20,762 nucleotides of DNA from an uncultured Prevotellaceae bacterium (lineage in GTDB: Bacteria > Bacteroidota > Bacteroidia > Bacteroidales > Bacteroidaceae). This document shows positions 1 through 7,338 of this stretch, piece by piece. Location of the stretch: NCBI GenBank assembly GCA_946624335.1, contig CAMOSA010000020.1, positions 1 to 20,762 on the forward strand, given 5' to 3'. Position numbers and translations under genes: made by a program. Position 1 is the first letter of the stretch. The number at the start of each line of letters is the position of its first letter. The notes below the pieces were generated by a model. The model searched no databases, was not told where the DNA came from, and worked only from the letters and a program-made list of their open reading frames with translations.

Positions 1-84
1 ATCGGTTATGTCTTCTTGCGCCATGATGGTAAATGGTACAAGCAAGAAGAACATAAGCGACAGGAAATGCCTTAAGTCCTTCAT
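1..84 (-). CDS. N-terminus of a secreted protein (partial, runs off the left edge)
   Basis: On the minus strand an ATG at 84-82 opens a frame that stays open to base 1 (28 codons). The translation begins MKDLRHFLSLMFFLLVPF and continues TIMAQEDITD. This is a textbook Sec signal peptide: a basic N-terminus, a hydrophobic core rich in Leu and Phe, and a probable cleavage after the Ala of TIMA just before Gln. The mature part lies outside the window, so no function can be given. No -7 box is visible in the 65 bases directly upstream; the nearest good minus-strand promoter is at 608-637, which would imply a leader of about 520 bases, or transcription from a promoter I do not recognise. Confidence 0.6.
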   Translation of the reverse strand, partial: MKDLRHFLSLMFFLLVPFTIMAQEDITD

Positions 85-150
85 AATAGATGTGTTAATT
101 AAGGAATGATACATAATTTTTTGGTTTAGGAATAGATGCAATGTCGGCAC

Positions 151-245
151 AAAAAAAGCGTGAGTTCGAACCTGTCGCCCGTCTCACACTTGGAGGCCTT
201 CGCATTGCCCAGCTGGTCGAAACGAGCAACGCGAAGCCCACGCCG
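151..245 (-). ncRNA. Candidate structured RNA ending in an intrinsic terminator
   Basis: Read on the minus strand, CACGC's partner GCGTG (243-239) can pair with CACGC (162-158) to close a multi-stem fold. Inside it, CTTCGC at 198-203 pairs with GCGAAG at 231-236 and TTGC at 205-208 pairs with GCAA at 226-229, giving about ten base pairs with one mismatch. A second stem pairs 160-164 with 183-187 as an alternative to the closing stem. Immediately after the 3' arm the minus strand reads seven T residues (157-151), as in an intrinsic terminator. I do not recognise SRP RNA, 6S RNA, RNase P RNA or tmRNA consensus motifs in it. The 5' end is uncertain and could lie far upstream at the 608-637 promoter. 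Confidence 0.35.
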
Positions 246-557
246 AATATGCCTATGGAGAGTCCTTCATATACCATATTATATAATAGTACAATCGGAC
301 ACGCTTATTGCATATCCCATGGACATTCACCGTTGCTTTGTCTTTGACCAGCGAAAGTTGCGAAGTTTCCAAGTGTCAAGAACAAAACGTTTTTGGTAAA
401 CGCCTTTTCCGTATGTCGTAACTCTTTCCCACCCATTTCCACAGCCACACATTAACAGGTTAATATATCAACTGTGAAATGCCCGCTTCAGCTGGCTTGG
501 CCATCGCTGGTTATGCCACCCTCAGCCCGGCGTAGGCTGTCTTGGCGATAGTGCGTT

Positions 558-571
558 GTGAACACGTTCAC
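558..571. other. 14-base near-palindrome GTGAAC-AC-GTTCAC
   Basis: The arms GTGAAC and GTTCAC match perfectly around a two-base centre. It lies about 35-45 bases downstream of the start predicted from the minus-strand promoter at 608-637, so it could be an operator for a dimeric repressor or a small hairpin in that transcript. No matching second copy was seen near other genes here. Confidence 0.3.
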
Positions 572-607
572 GGGGCAAAATCAGCACAAAACATCAAGAG
601 TCGAGGA

Positions 608-637
608 CAAAAGTAATGATTATTTGATAATTGACAA
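608..637 (-). promoter_or_regulatory. Bacteroidetes-type promoter pointing left
   Basis: On the minus strand TTG (637-635) is followed by 19 bases and then TACTTTTG (615-608), a full match to the TAnnTTTG -7 box of the Bacteroidetes primary sigma factor. Transcription would begin near 604 and run toward the structured segment at 151-245 and the secreted-protein start at 84. No coding gene begins soon after it. Confidence 0.55.
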
Positions 638-902
638 TGGAAAAAGGATTTTTTTTCAAAAAAATGAGCAAAAAGCTTAATTTAGGGACATAAAGATGTA
701 TAGATGGTGTTGTCCCCAATCCATTTTTTTCCATCGATTTTATTTGCTTATGAATATTTTTGTTCTTCTCACCGCCTTCATCATTGTTTCGACGCTGCCA
801 GATGGCACGAAATGGGTTGGAAACAGCAAAAGAATGAAAAGATTCACTGAATAAATAGCTGATGCTATCGTTGTTCCGTTAAGATTTGATCGGACGTTTC
901 CT

Positions 903-941
903 GCGGCTCACGACGGAGCCGCTTCGTGCCCTTTCGGGCAC
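903..941 (-). terminator. Tandem stem-loops after the GH92 gene
   Basis: Two adjacent perfect hairpins lie 62-100 bases past the GH92 stop: GCGGCTC (903-909) with GAGCCGC (916-922), loop of six; and GTGCCC (926-931) with GGGCAC (936-941), loop TTTC. Neither is followed by a clear T-run on either strand, so they are either a non-canonical terminator, a 3' stabiliser of the GH92 message, or another kind of structure. Confidence 0.35.
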
Positions 942-1002
942 AAAGTTATGCCATTCTTTGGATGTGGCAAAGGAAAGACGGAAAAAACTTTTTATCTTGG
1001 CT

Positions 1003-3198
1003 TTAGCGGGTTGGCTCGGACGTGATCTTTATGGTCACGTTATCGCTGCGTTTGAGACGTTCGTCGCTGAGGAACCAGCCCTTGAGACGTCGGCCGTCGG
1101 TCTGTATGGCGTGGATGCGCCGTCCGTTGCCTTCGCGTCGGATGGTGGTGACGTGTCCGTCGGCGAAGGTGATGCGTGCCGTGGGGAAGAGGGGCACGGT
1201 GACGATATACTCGGGGTCGGCGGGCGAAAAGGTGTAGAGGCCGAGGGCGTTGAGGACGTACCATGAGGACATCTCGCCGGCATCATCCATACCGGCGTAT
1301 GCCAGGTGTTCGCGGCCCATGTCGTAGTAGTGGTTCAGGAGGCTGTCGATGACAGCCTGCGCCTTTTCCTGGCGGTCGACGAAGTAGTAGATGTAGGGCA
1401 GGCTGTGTCCAGGCTGGTTGCCATGACAGTAGTTGCCGATGAAGCCTGTCATGTTGTGTACCTCGTAGCCGCGCCATGGCTCGGTGAAGAGGGAGTCCAG
1501 CTTGAGCTCGGCGGCGCGCTTTGAGGGGTAGAGGGCTACGGCGCCCTCGGGGTCGTGGGGTGCGAAGAAGAGGGCGTTCCAGGCGTTGGCCTCGCGGTAC
1601 TGGTAGGCGAAGTAGGGGTAGTAGGGCTTGAAGTCGCGTATCCAGGTGCCGTCGGCAATCTTGCCGCGGAAGAAGCCCGTCTGGCGGTCGAAGAGGTGCT
1701 TGTAGTTCATGGAACGCCGGCGCAGCTCACGCTCTGTCTTCTTGTCGCCCAGCTCGTGGGCGATGAGGGCCGTGGCATAGTCGTCGTAGGCATACTCCAC
1801 GGTCTTCGTCACAGCGGCTTTGTACTCGTCCTGCGTCGGCACGTCGGTGGTGTCCTTCTCGGCAATCCATCCCTGCCGCAGGTATTCGTCGAGGTAGGGT
1901 CTTCCGCCTCGTCCCGGGCGGAAGGCGTTGTTGTATAATAAGGTGTAAGCTCGCCGTAGGTCGAAGCCTCGTACGCCGCGCAGCCAGTTGCCGGCAACGA
2001 CCGCCGAACCGTGGTCGCCGTGGAAGAAGGTGGGGAAGTAGCCGCCCCGCTTCTCGCCGCGGTCGATGCAGCTGCTGATGACGTCGCTCATCACGTCGGG
2101 ACGCAGCAGACCGAGTAGGATGTCCTTGTTGCGGTAGTCGTCCCAGAAGGAGGGATCGGTGTAGTAGAGGAAGTCGGCGTGTGCGACCTGGTCGCGGGCA
2201 TCGCGGTACTGACCGTTGACGTCGCTGCGGAGTGACGGCCATAGGAGTGAGCGGTATAGGGTGGAGTAGAAGAGGCCGCGCTGTCGCTCGGTGCCGCCCT
2301 CGACCTGTATCTTCTGCAGCTCATGCTCCCAGGCGGCATCGGCTTCGTCGCGCACCGTGTCGAAGTCCTTCTGTCCGACCTCGGTCTCGAGGTTGAGACG
2401 TGCGCCCTCGATGCTGACGAATGAGAAGCCAACCTTCACCTCCAGCGGCGTCGCGCTGCGGCTGTCGCGGAAGCTGATGTCGGTGATGACAGCCTGGTGG
2501 TCCTGGCACTGCTGGATGGCGGCAATGGCATAGTTGGTGACGGCATAGAAGTAGATGCGTCCTTCTCCGTTCTGCCATCCCGAGAAGGCATGGTCACCCT
2601 CGCGCTGTATTGTCCAGTCGCGCACATCGTTGTTGGAGTGGGTCATGTCGGCCAGCAGATGTTTGGCGTCGGTCGGCCGGAAGGTGTAGCGGTGGATGGC
2701 ACAGCGCAGGGTCGTCGTCAGTTCGGCGTTGACGCCATAGCGTTCGAGGTAGACCTGATAGTAGCCAGGGTGGGCGCTTTCGCGTTCGTGGCTGTAGGGC
2801 GAGGCATAGTCGGTGGCGGAGTAGTGGCGGGTGGCTGGCAGCAGCGGTACGTGCAGTCCTCCCCAGTGCCCCTTGGCGGTATGGCCGAAACCGAGGATGG
2901 TGGTGTCCTCGTACTGGTAGCCTGCGCCGCTATGGTACATCGTGGCCGGCGTGCATTGCACCATGGCGTTGGGCAGGCTGCTTCCAGGGAAGACCTCGGC
3001 GCCCCAGGTGCGCTGTTTCCAGGAGCGGACATAGCCCAGGTCTTCAGGTTCCCATAGCGTCGCCGTGCCCAGGAGGGGATTGACGTAGGAGGTGAGTCGG
3101 TAGGCAGCATGAGCCCACGGGCCCAGCAGCAGGAAGGACAGCAGGAGGACGCTTCTGCTCACGCCCTCAAGCGTTTGTGGTGTGTCGTTCTTAAGCAT
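1003..3198 (-). CDS. GH92 family exo-acting glycosidase, secreted; general-acid Glu replaced by Gln
   Basis: This 731-residue protein has the layout of family GH92, calcium-dependent enzymes that remove alpha-linked mannose. A signal peptide spans about residues 14-32 (SVLLLSFLLLGPWAHA), then YVNPLLGT (38-45) opens the N-terminal beta-sandwich. The catalytic barrel shows FWDDYR (351-356), the KTVEYAYDDY stretch (465-474), GNQPGHSLPY (593-602) and GMDDAGEMSSWYVLNALG (636-653). The paired Asp (638, 639) that activate water are kept. The general acid in GNEP of typical members is Gln595 here, which I recall as a feature of the GH92 branch acting on mannose-1-phosphate diesters, where no acid is needed. 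It stands alone with its own -7 box. The encoded start gives a longish N-terminus; an internal GTG at residue 13 is an alternative. Family assignment is firm; substrate is inference. Confidence 0.9.
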   Translation of the reverse strand: MLKNDTPQTLEGVSRSVLLLSFLLLGPWAHAAYRLTSYVNPLLGTATLWEPEDLGYVRSWKQRTWGAEVFPGSSLPNAMVQCTPATMYHSGAGYQYEDTTILGFGHTAKGHWGGLHVPLLPATRHYSATDYASPYSHERESAHPGYYQVYLERYGVNAELTTTLRCAIHRYTFRPTDAKHLLADMTHSNNDVRDWTIQREGDHAFSGWQNGEGRIYFYAVTNYAIAAIQQCQDHQAVITDISFRDSRSATPLEVKVGFSFVSIEGARLNLETEVGQKDFDTVRDEADAAWEHELQKIQVEGGTERQRGLFYSTLYRSLLWPSLRSDVNGQYRDARDQVAHADFLYYTDPSFWDDYRNKDILLGLLRPDVMSDVISSCIDRGEKRGGYFPTFFHGDHGSAVVAGNWLRGVRGFDLRRAYTLLYNNAFRPGRGGRPYLDEYLRQGWIAEKDTTDVPTQDEYKAAVTKTVEYAYDDYATALIAHELGDKKTERELRRRSMNYKHLFDRQTGFFRGKIADGTWIRDFKPYYPYFAYQYREANAWNALFFAPHDPEGAVALYPSKRAAELKLDSLFTEPWRGYEVHNMTGFIGNYCHGNQPGHSLPYIYYFVDRQEKAQAVIDSLLNHYYDMGREHLAYAGMDDAGEMSSWYVLNALGLYTFSPADPEYIVTVPLFPTARITFADGHVTTIRREGNGRRIHAIQTDGRRLKGWFLSDERLKRSDNVTIKITSEPTR

Positions 3199-3238
3199 CT
3201 CTGATTCTGATTTTTTGTGGTTCGCGTTCTTACGGCGA

Positions 3239-3246
3239 CAAAGTTA
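3239..3246 (-). promoter_or_regulatory. -7 box of the GH92 gene
   Basis: The minus strand reads TAACTTTG here, matching TAnnTTTG, which would start transcription near 3235 and leave a leader of about 37 bases before the ATG at 3198. The -33 element is weak (no clean TTG at the expected spacing). Confidence 0.45.
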
Positions 3247-3330
3247 CAGCTTTTTCTCTGAACACATACTTCCGCAGCGTTAAAAGAAATGAAAACGAGG
3301 TTCGGCAAGTGGCTTTTCAAAAATAATGCT

Positions 3331-3338
3331 TACCTTTG
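3331..3338 (+). promoter_or_regulatory. -7 box abutting the start codon of the HsdR-N-like gene
   Basis: TACCTTTG followed by CGGC and the ATG at 3343. The same TACCTTTGC string forms the box of rlmN, tRNA-His and the second C10 peptidase in this window, where good -33 elements exist. Here the -33 is poor. A start four to five bases after the box falls at the A of the ATG or one base before, implying a leaderless message. Confidence 0.45.
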
Positions 3339-3342
3339 CGGC

Positions 3343-3840
3343 ATGAAAGATGAGAAGCGAGCTTCACAGGGCACAGCGGACAGTGCCTTCCCTGCGCTGA
3401 ACCTGCCTGTCGCCGACCTCAAGCTTGGCCGCGACGAGGCTGGCGGTGTGACGGTGTTTGATCCGTTACGTCGCCGTCGTGTGCGTCTGACGCCAGAGGA
3501 ATGGGTGCGGCAGCATTTCACGTCATACCTTATTCATTACTGCGGTTATCCGGCCGGTCTCTTGGGCAACGAGGTGAGTATCACGCTGAACGGGATGTCG
3601 AGGCGTTGCGACAGCGTGCTGTTCGGCATGGACCGGCAGCCGCGCATGATCATCGAATACAAGGCGCCGTCGGTGGCGTTGACCCAGCGGGTTTTCGACC
3701 AGGTGTGGCGCTACAACACGGTGTTGCGTGTCGAGTGGCTCATCGTCTCGAACGGCTTGCGGCACGTCGTCTGCCATCTGGACAAGACGACGGGCACCTA
3801 TGAGTTTCTCCCACAGGTGCCCGATTATGATGCGCTCTGA
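3343..3840 (+). CDS. Stand-alone HsdR N-terminal-like (PD-(D/E)XK fold) protein
   Basis: A 165-residue protein resembling only the N-terminal nuclease domain of type I restriction R subunits (HSDR_N-type), a stand-alone form common in Bacteroidetes. The pattern expected of a PD-(D/E)XK nuclease is visible: Glu77 in GNEVSI, Asp90 in RRCDSVLF, Glu105-Tyr-Lys107 in IIEYKAPS and Gln115 in VALTQ. There is no helicase domain and no hsdM or hsdS nearby, so a restriction role is unlikely. A frame-open extension upstream (ATG at 3289) exists, but the -7 box at 3331-3338 lies inside it, so I chose the ATG at 3343. It is divergent from GH92 and convergent with the peptide gene at 3876. Fold is well supported; the cellular role is not known to me. 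Confidence 0.8.
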   Translation: MKDEKRASQGTADSAFPALNLPVADLKLGRDEAGGVTVFDPLRRRRVRLTPEEWVRQHFTSYLIHYCGYPAGLLGNEVSITLNGMSRRCDSVLFGMDRQPRMIIEYKAPSVALTQRVFDQVWRYNTVLRVEWLIVSNGLRHVVCHLDKTTGTYEFLPQVPDYDAL

Positions 3841-3875
3841 CGGCGTCAGTACCGCGATGCGATTGTCTGTCGTTG

Positions 3876-4070
3876 TCAGTCGGTGAAGCTGGAATCCCAG
3901 AACTCTTCGTTCTCCTCCCATTCCTGTGCCTTGACGCCGACGGCCGGCGTGTCGGGGGTGCTCGGCAGTGGCGACGAGGTGGGGTTGGGATTGAAGAGGA
4001 AGTTGTCGTCAGCAAAGACTTTCCAATCTGTCAATGCCGGTTTGCTGTAAGTCTTCTTTTGCTTATCCAT
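3876..4070 (-). CDS. Small acidic YSKP peptide gene downstream of a C10 peptidase
   Basis: A 64-residue ORF starting MDKQKKTYSKPALTDWKVF. The basic N-terminus with a YxKP motif, a Pro/Thr/Ser-rich middle (NPNPTSSPLPSTPD) and a strongly acidic, aromatic C-terminus (EWEENEEFWDSSFTD) match the look of a class of short, uncharacterised proteins in Prevotella and Bacteroides. There is no signal peptide, membrane segment or Gly-Gly leader site. It starts 38 bases after the C10 peptidase stop, with no -7 box in the gap, so it is probably co-transcribed with it. Function is unknown; a substrate, partner or unexported inhibitor of the protease would each be possible. It is not a shadow of a larger gene, since the opposite strand carries no plausible CDS here. 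Confidence 0.65.
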   Translation of the reverse strand: MDKQKKTYSKPALTDWKVFADDNFLFNPNPTSSPLPSTPDTPAVGVKAQEWEENEEFWDSSFTD

Positions 4071-4108
4071 TGTTGAAAGGATTACTTCATTTTTTCTCTT
4101 ATTCTCTT

Positions 4109-7100
4109 TTACTTTACCGCTACCTTCTTGCCCTGGTGGATATAGAGGCCACGATGGGTCGGGCGCTGGATGCGGCGGCCGTCGAGCGTGTGCCAGGCGT
4201 CTGTAGTTGCCGGGTTGCTCATGGCTTCCCGCAGGCCCTGGATGGCGGTCGGCGTATCGCTGACGCGGACACGGTAGGCGGCGCTGCTGCCTGCTGTGGA
4301 CTTGGTCGGCGCGAAATAGGCGCGGAAGGCCTCTATGGAGGTGTTGTTCTTCTCAAAATGGTTGCCCGCGGCGTTGAGGACATAGACGCCGATGACGTTC
4401 TCCTCGGCGACGGTGCCTTTCATCTTGAAGGCTTCGCCCATGCTGGCTGCCACGAAGCTCGGGGAGAGATGGACGTCGGTGGCCTTGAAGTGGAGGGGCA
4501 GGCCGGTGAGGTCTGCATCGTCGCCCCATTCCGGTCCGGGCACGGCGATGATGTAAGGACGGCCGGCACGGAACTCGTCGGCGTGGCTGAAGTAGACGAC
4601 GCTCTCGTCTTCGTGGTCGAACTGCATGATCCAGAAGTTCTTCTCGGTGTCGGCGCTGCTGCGGAACCAGTCGATGGGATACTCTATCGCGTTGTAGGTG
4701 ACGGTGACCGTGCTGGCGGCGAAGGGCAGCGTGATGGTGCTCCATCCGTTGCCGCTGCGGTCGTAGCCCGTGGTGAACGTGCGGTCGTAGGTGATGTCGT
4801 TGGCGGTGATGTCGAACGGCGTGGCGAAATTGTAGCCGTCGGCGAGCACGAGATGTTCGGCTATGCCGTTGCGGACGATGTTGGCGTTGGCACCGGTGGG
4901 CGCCGTGGCAGTCTCATCGAGGAAGTAGAGCGTGTTGGGGTTGCCACCGGTGACGGTCGTGACATTCGTGTTGCCGCGCAGATCGACAGCGGTAGCCTCG
5001 GCCGGTACGGCGATGGAGGCTGCTGGCTCGATGTAGGCCTTTGTGCCGTCGGCCATATAGTAACTCACAGCCGTGGCGATGGGATAGGTCTCGTAGATGT
5101 GCTCCTGTCTATTGGTCACATTACCGTCCTTGGTCTGTTCCATAGTGAAGGAATAGGTGTTGGCGGGGTTGAGATCGGAATAGACGACAGTCCAAGTGAT
5201 GGAACTGTTGGCGGGTATGACGAGCTCTTCGACAGGTCCCCATCCGGAGCCGTTCATGCCCGTCCATTCGTACCGATAGAAGTAGAATTTACCCTGATAG
5301 TTGTATTCAGTGGAAGGATTAGTGAGGGTATAGGTTACGGTGACCTCGTTGCTCAGCAGCTTGGTGCCATCCGTCGAGAGGGGCGAGATGACGCGGGTGT
5401 AGCTGATGTTGATATCGTCCGTCGTGCCGCTGACGCCCGTCGTGGTCATCGTTGTCTGCCCGATGACGTTGGTGCCTTCCTTGTCGGTGGCGACCCACAG
5501 GTTGAGCGTTCCGACCTGGGCCAGCTGGCAGCAGAACTCGACGGGGAACGTCTCGCCGGAGCGGATGGTGCAACCTGTCGTGGCCACGGGTGTTCCCTTG
5601 AAGTCGGTCGTGCTGGCGAAGAGGAACAGCTGGCCATAGAATTCATCGCCGCTGTTCTTGACATTGGCCGTGATGGTCAGTGGCAAGCAGACCTTAGCCT
5701 CGCTGGGCAAGTCGAAGGATGAGGTGGTGAGGGCAATGTAGGGTGCTGCCGGCTTGATGTGCGTCAGCGTGACTACGCCGCCGCTGATCTCGGCCAGGAC
5801 GTATTCGGTTTCATAGTCCACATAGGTCATCCATTTCTCGGAGCCCGAGAGGCGGCAGATGGGAACGACCTTGTAGGTGCCGTCGGTCAGGCCAGAAACG
5901 GTGGCTTTCAAAGCGGAAGCGTTATAGCCTTGATTGTATTCGAGTGGGTTGTTGAACCATCCAGTGATATACTCCAATGACAGGTCGGTCTTGACATATC
6001 CTATGCCGATGTCGAAGGTGTTGGTGGCGCCCGTGGCGTTCCATGCGCTGAAGCTCACGCTGTTACCGCTGACGCTGGCGATCTCTCCGCTCATGACCGG
6101 CTTGACCTTTTCGGGCACGATCTCGCCCTCGTTCTTCTTGATGCCGATGACGGCTTCCTGGTCGAAGCCGTAGCCGTCGCTGGTGGAGCTGGCACCGGCA
6201 CCTTCGTTGCCTTCGGAGTTGAGCACGGAGAGCAAGAAGTGACCGTTGTGCAGTCCTCCCCAGCCCCAGTTGACGTGGAAGTAGCCTTCGCCGTCGAAGC
6301 CGTCGACCACGAAGGCGTGGCCACCGCCCGACGACTGTCCGCTGTAGAAGACGGGGCGTGCCTCGGCGATCTCCTTGTAGATGAGATCGGTCCAGTCCGT
6401 GTAGTTGTAGTCGCCACGGAACACATACTGTGTCGTAGCGCTGTAGTCGAAGTAGTCTCTCAGGGCATCGTCGACGTCGACGTTGTAGGCCGACGATCCG
6501 CCGTTGGCGTCATCGGCGTAGTTCATCTTGACAGATGCGCCGGCGACTGCCATCAGCTTCGCAATGGCATTCTTCTGCATCTCACTCTCGGTGCCTGAGT
6601 AGCTGGGCAGCATATTGGACCAGTCGAAGGTCGTGTTGGCCGGTATGGCAGCGACGGTCAGGGGGCCGCCGCTCCATCCTTGGGCATACTGGAAGGATGG
6701 TATCTCCTTCGTCGTCGCTGCAGGCCACTGGTGATAGTACATCACCTGTGCCATCGCCGTAGCGACACATCCGGTGAGCGACTGGTTGTTGTTCACGAAC
6801 TTGGGGCATAGGTCGTTGTAGGGTGACGTCTGGTTCCATGTCGTGGTCAGCAACGCCGGTATGGCATTCTTGGTCGTGGCTCTGCGGGGTGCACGAGCCA
6901 GTGTCGCCGTGTTGTCGTACTGCGGATGCTCGTCGAGCCAACGCAGCTGGTCGGCATAGCCCTTTAGCCATGCTTGCAGGTTCGAGGGCAGGCGCTGCTC
7001 GTCGAAGCTGCCGGCATCGGCATAGCCGAGGATGGGGCTGGTGCGGTCGTCGCCGCTGACGATGACGAAGCCGTCGTCGTCGCCGACGTTGAAGACGTAG

Positions 7101-7294
7101 TAGTAGGACTCAGTGGAAACGGGCTTTAGCGCCTTGGCGTTCTGGACGGCGCGAATGGCTCGGCGGGCGTGCTGGGGCCGCCGCTGCGACAGGAAGTCGC
7201 GAGCCCGTTGCTCAGCATCGTCACGAGTGACGGGAGACGCCACGGCGATGGATGACGCGAGCAGGAAGGAGAGAAAGAGGATGGACTTGCTCAT
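4109..7294 (-). CDS. C10 family (streptopain-like) cysteine peptidase, large multidomain
   Basis: A secreted cysteine protease of 1061 residues. Order: signal peptide about 1-20; inhibitory propeptide about 21-130 of the Spi/streptopain type (YYYVFNVGDDDGFVIVSGDD at 64-83); catalytic domain about 145-390 with Cys176 in LTGCVATAMAQ and His326 in SSGGGHAFVVDG, followed by FHVNWGWGG (339-347). The Cys-His spacing of 150 fits the family. Then come two or three Ig-like repeats (about 395-750), a module with WSTITLPFA seen in many Bacteroidales surface proteins (about 840-1010), and a tail LDGRRIQRPTHRGLYIHQGK near the end. The tail resembles a short sorting or anchoring signal of this group, by inference only. 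It has its own -7 box and is followed by the small YSKP peptide gene. It is a paralog of the peptidase at 8992-11298. Confidence 0.92.
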   Translation of the reverse strand: MSKSILFLSFLLASSIAVASPVTRDDAEQRARDFLSQRRPQHARRAIRAVQNAKALKPVSTESYYYVFNVGDDDGFVIVSGDDRTSPILGYADAGSFDEQRLPSNLQAWLKGYADQLRWLDEHPQYDNTATLARAPRRATTKNAIPALLTTTWNQTSPYNDLCPKFVNNNQSLTGCVATAMAQVMYYHQWPAATTKEIPSFQYAQGWSGGPLTVAAIPANTTFDWSNMLPSYSGTESEMQKNAIAKLMAVAGASVKMNYADDANGGSSAYNVDVDDALRDYFDYSATTQYVFRGDYNYTDWTDLIYKEIAEARPVFYSGQSSGGGHAFVVDGFDGEGYFHVNWGWGGLHNGHFLLSVLNSEGNEGAGASSTSDGYGFDQEAVIGIKKNEGEIVPEKVKPVMSGEIASVSGNSVSFSAWNATGATNTFDIGIGYVKTDLSLEYITGWFNNPLEYNQGYNASALKATVSGLTDGTYKVVPICRLSGSEKWMTYVDYETEYVLAEISGGVVTLTHIKPAAPYIALTTSSFDLPSEAKVCLPLTITANVKNSGDEFYGQLFLFASTTDFKGTPVATTGCTIRSGETFPVEFCCQLAQVGTLNLWVATDKEGTNVIGQTTMTTTGVSGTTDDINISYTRVISPLSTDGTKLLSNEVTVTYTLTNPSTEYNYQGKFYFYRYEWTGMNGSGWGPVEELVIPANSSITWTVVYSDLNPANTYSFTMEQTKDGNVTNRQEHIYETYPIATAVSYYMADGTKAYIEPAASIAVPAEATAVDLRGNTNVTTVTGGNPNTLYFLDETATAPTGANANIVRNGIAEHLVLADGYNFATPFDITANDITYDRTFTTGYDRSGNGWSTITLPFAASTVTVTYNAIEYPIDWFRSSADTEKNFWIMQFDHEDESVVYFSHADEFRAGRPYIIAVPGPEWGDDADLTGLPLHFKATDVHLSPSFVAASMGEAFKMKGTVAEENVIGVYVLNAAGNHFEKNNTSIEAFRAYFAPTKSTAGSSAAYRVRVSDTPTAIQGLREAMSNPATTDAWHTLDGRRIQRPTHRGLYIHQGKKVAVK

Positions 7295-7338
7295 GATGAA
7301 TAAGTGTTCTTGTGAAGAATAAAGTCTATTTTTCGTGA

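Larger units (their letters stand above)
85..1002. other. Long intergenic region without a convincing protein gene
   Basis: This stretch separates the partial secreted protein from the end of the GH92 gene, both on the minus strand. Frames inside it are short, start with no plausible context and resemble nothing I know. It contains, from right to left: two stem-loops at 903-941 just after the GH92 stop; an AT-rich spacer (about 620-890) with homopolymer runs; a minus-strand promoter at 608-637; a 14-base near-palindrome at 558-571; GC-rich sequence with short stems around 490-555; an inverted repeat TTAAC-AG-GTTAA near 452-463; and a strongly structured segment at 151-245 ending in a T-run on the minus strand. 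The pattern suits a non-coding RNA or a long leader better than a lost gene. Confidence 0.6.

Noticed and set aside
158..190. tRNA-like GTTCGAAC string
   Set aside because: The flanking bases do not form a T stem and no anticodon arm or acceptor stem can be built, so it is not a tRNA or an obvious tRNA remnant.
95..277. 60-residue minus-strand frame MVYEGLSIGIFGVGF...
   Set aside because: It crosses the structured segment and T-run at 151-245 and has no plausible start context; RNA structure explains the region better, although a short leader peptide cannot be fully excluded.
405..460. Minus-strand GTGG-rich repeats resembling the MraZ-binding region of division clusters
   Set aside because: No mraZ or other division gene follows, and the repeat spacing is irregular.
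500..540. TPP-riboswitch-like words (CTGGTTATGCCA and GCGTAGG) on the plus strand
   Set aside because: An 11-base insertion separates the words, the CTGAGA part is missing, and no plus-strand gene follows.
3837..3849. Palindrome CTGAC-GGC-GTCAG over the HsdR-N-like stop codon
   Set aside because: The stem is only five pairs with no T-run on either side, too weak to call a terminator between the convergent genes.
4034..5722. 562-residue plus-strand open frame opposite the first C10 peptidase
   Set aside because: It is low-complexity (Gly/Val/Asp-rich), lies fully antisense to a gene with clear catalytic motifs, and has no recognisable domain; GC-rich codon use removes stops on the opposite strand.
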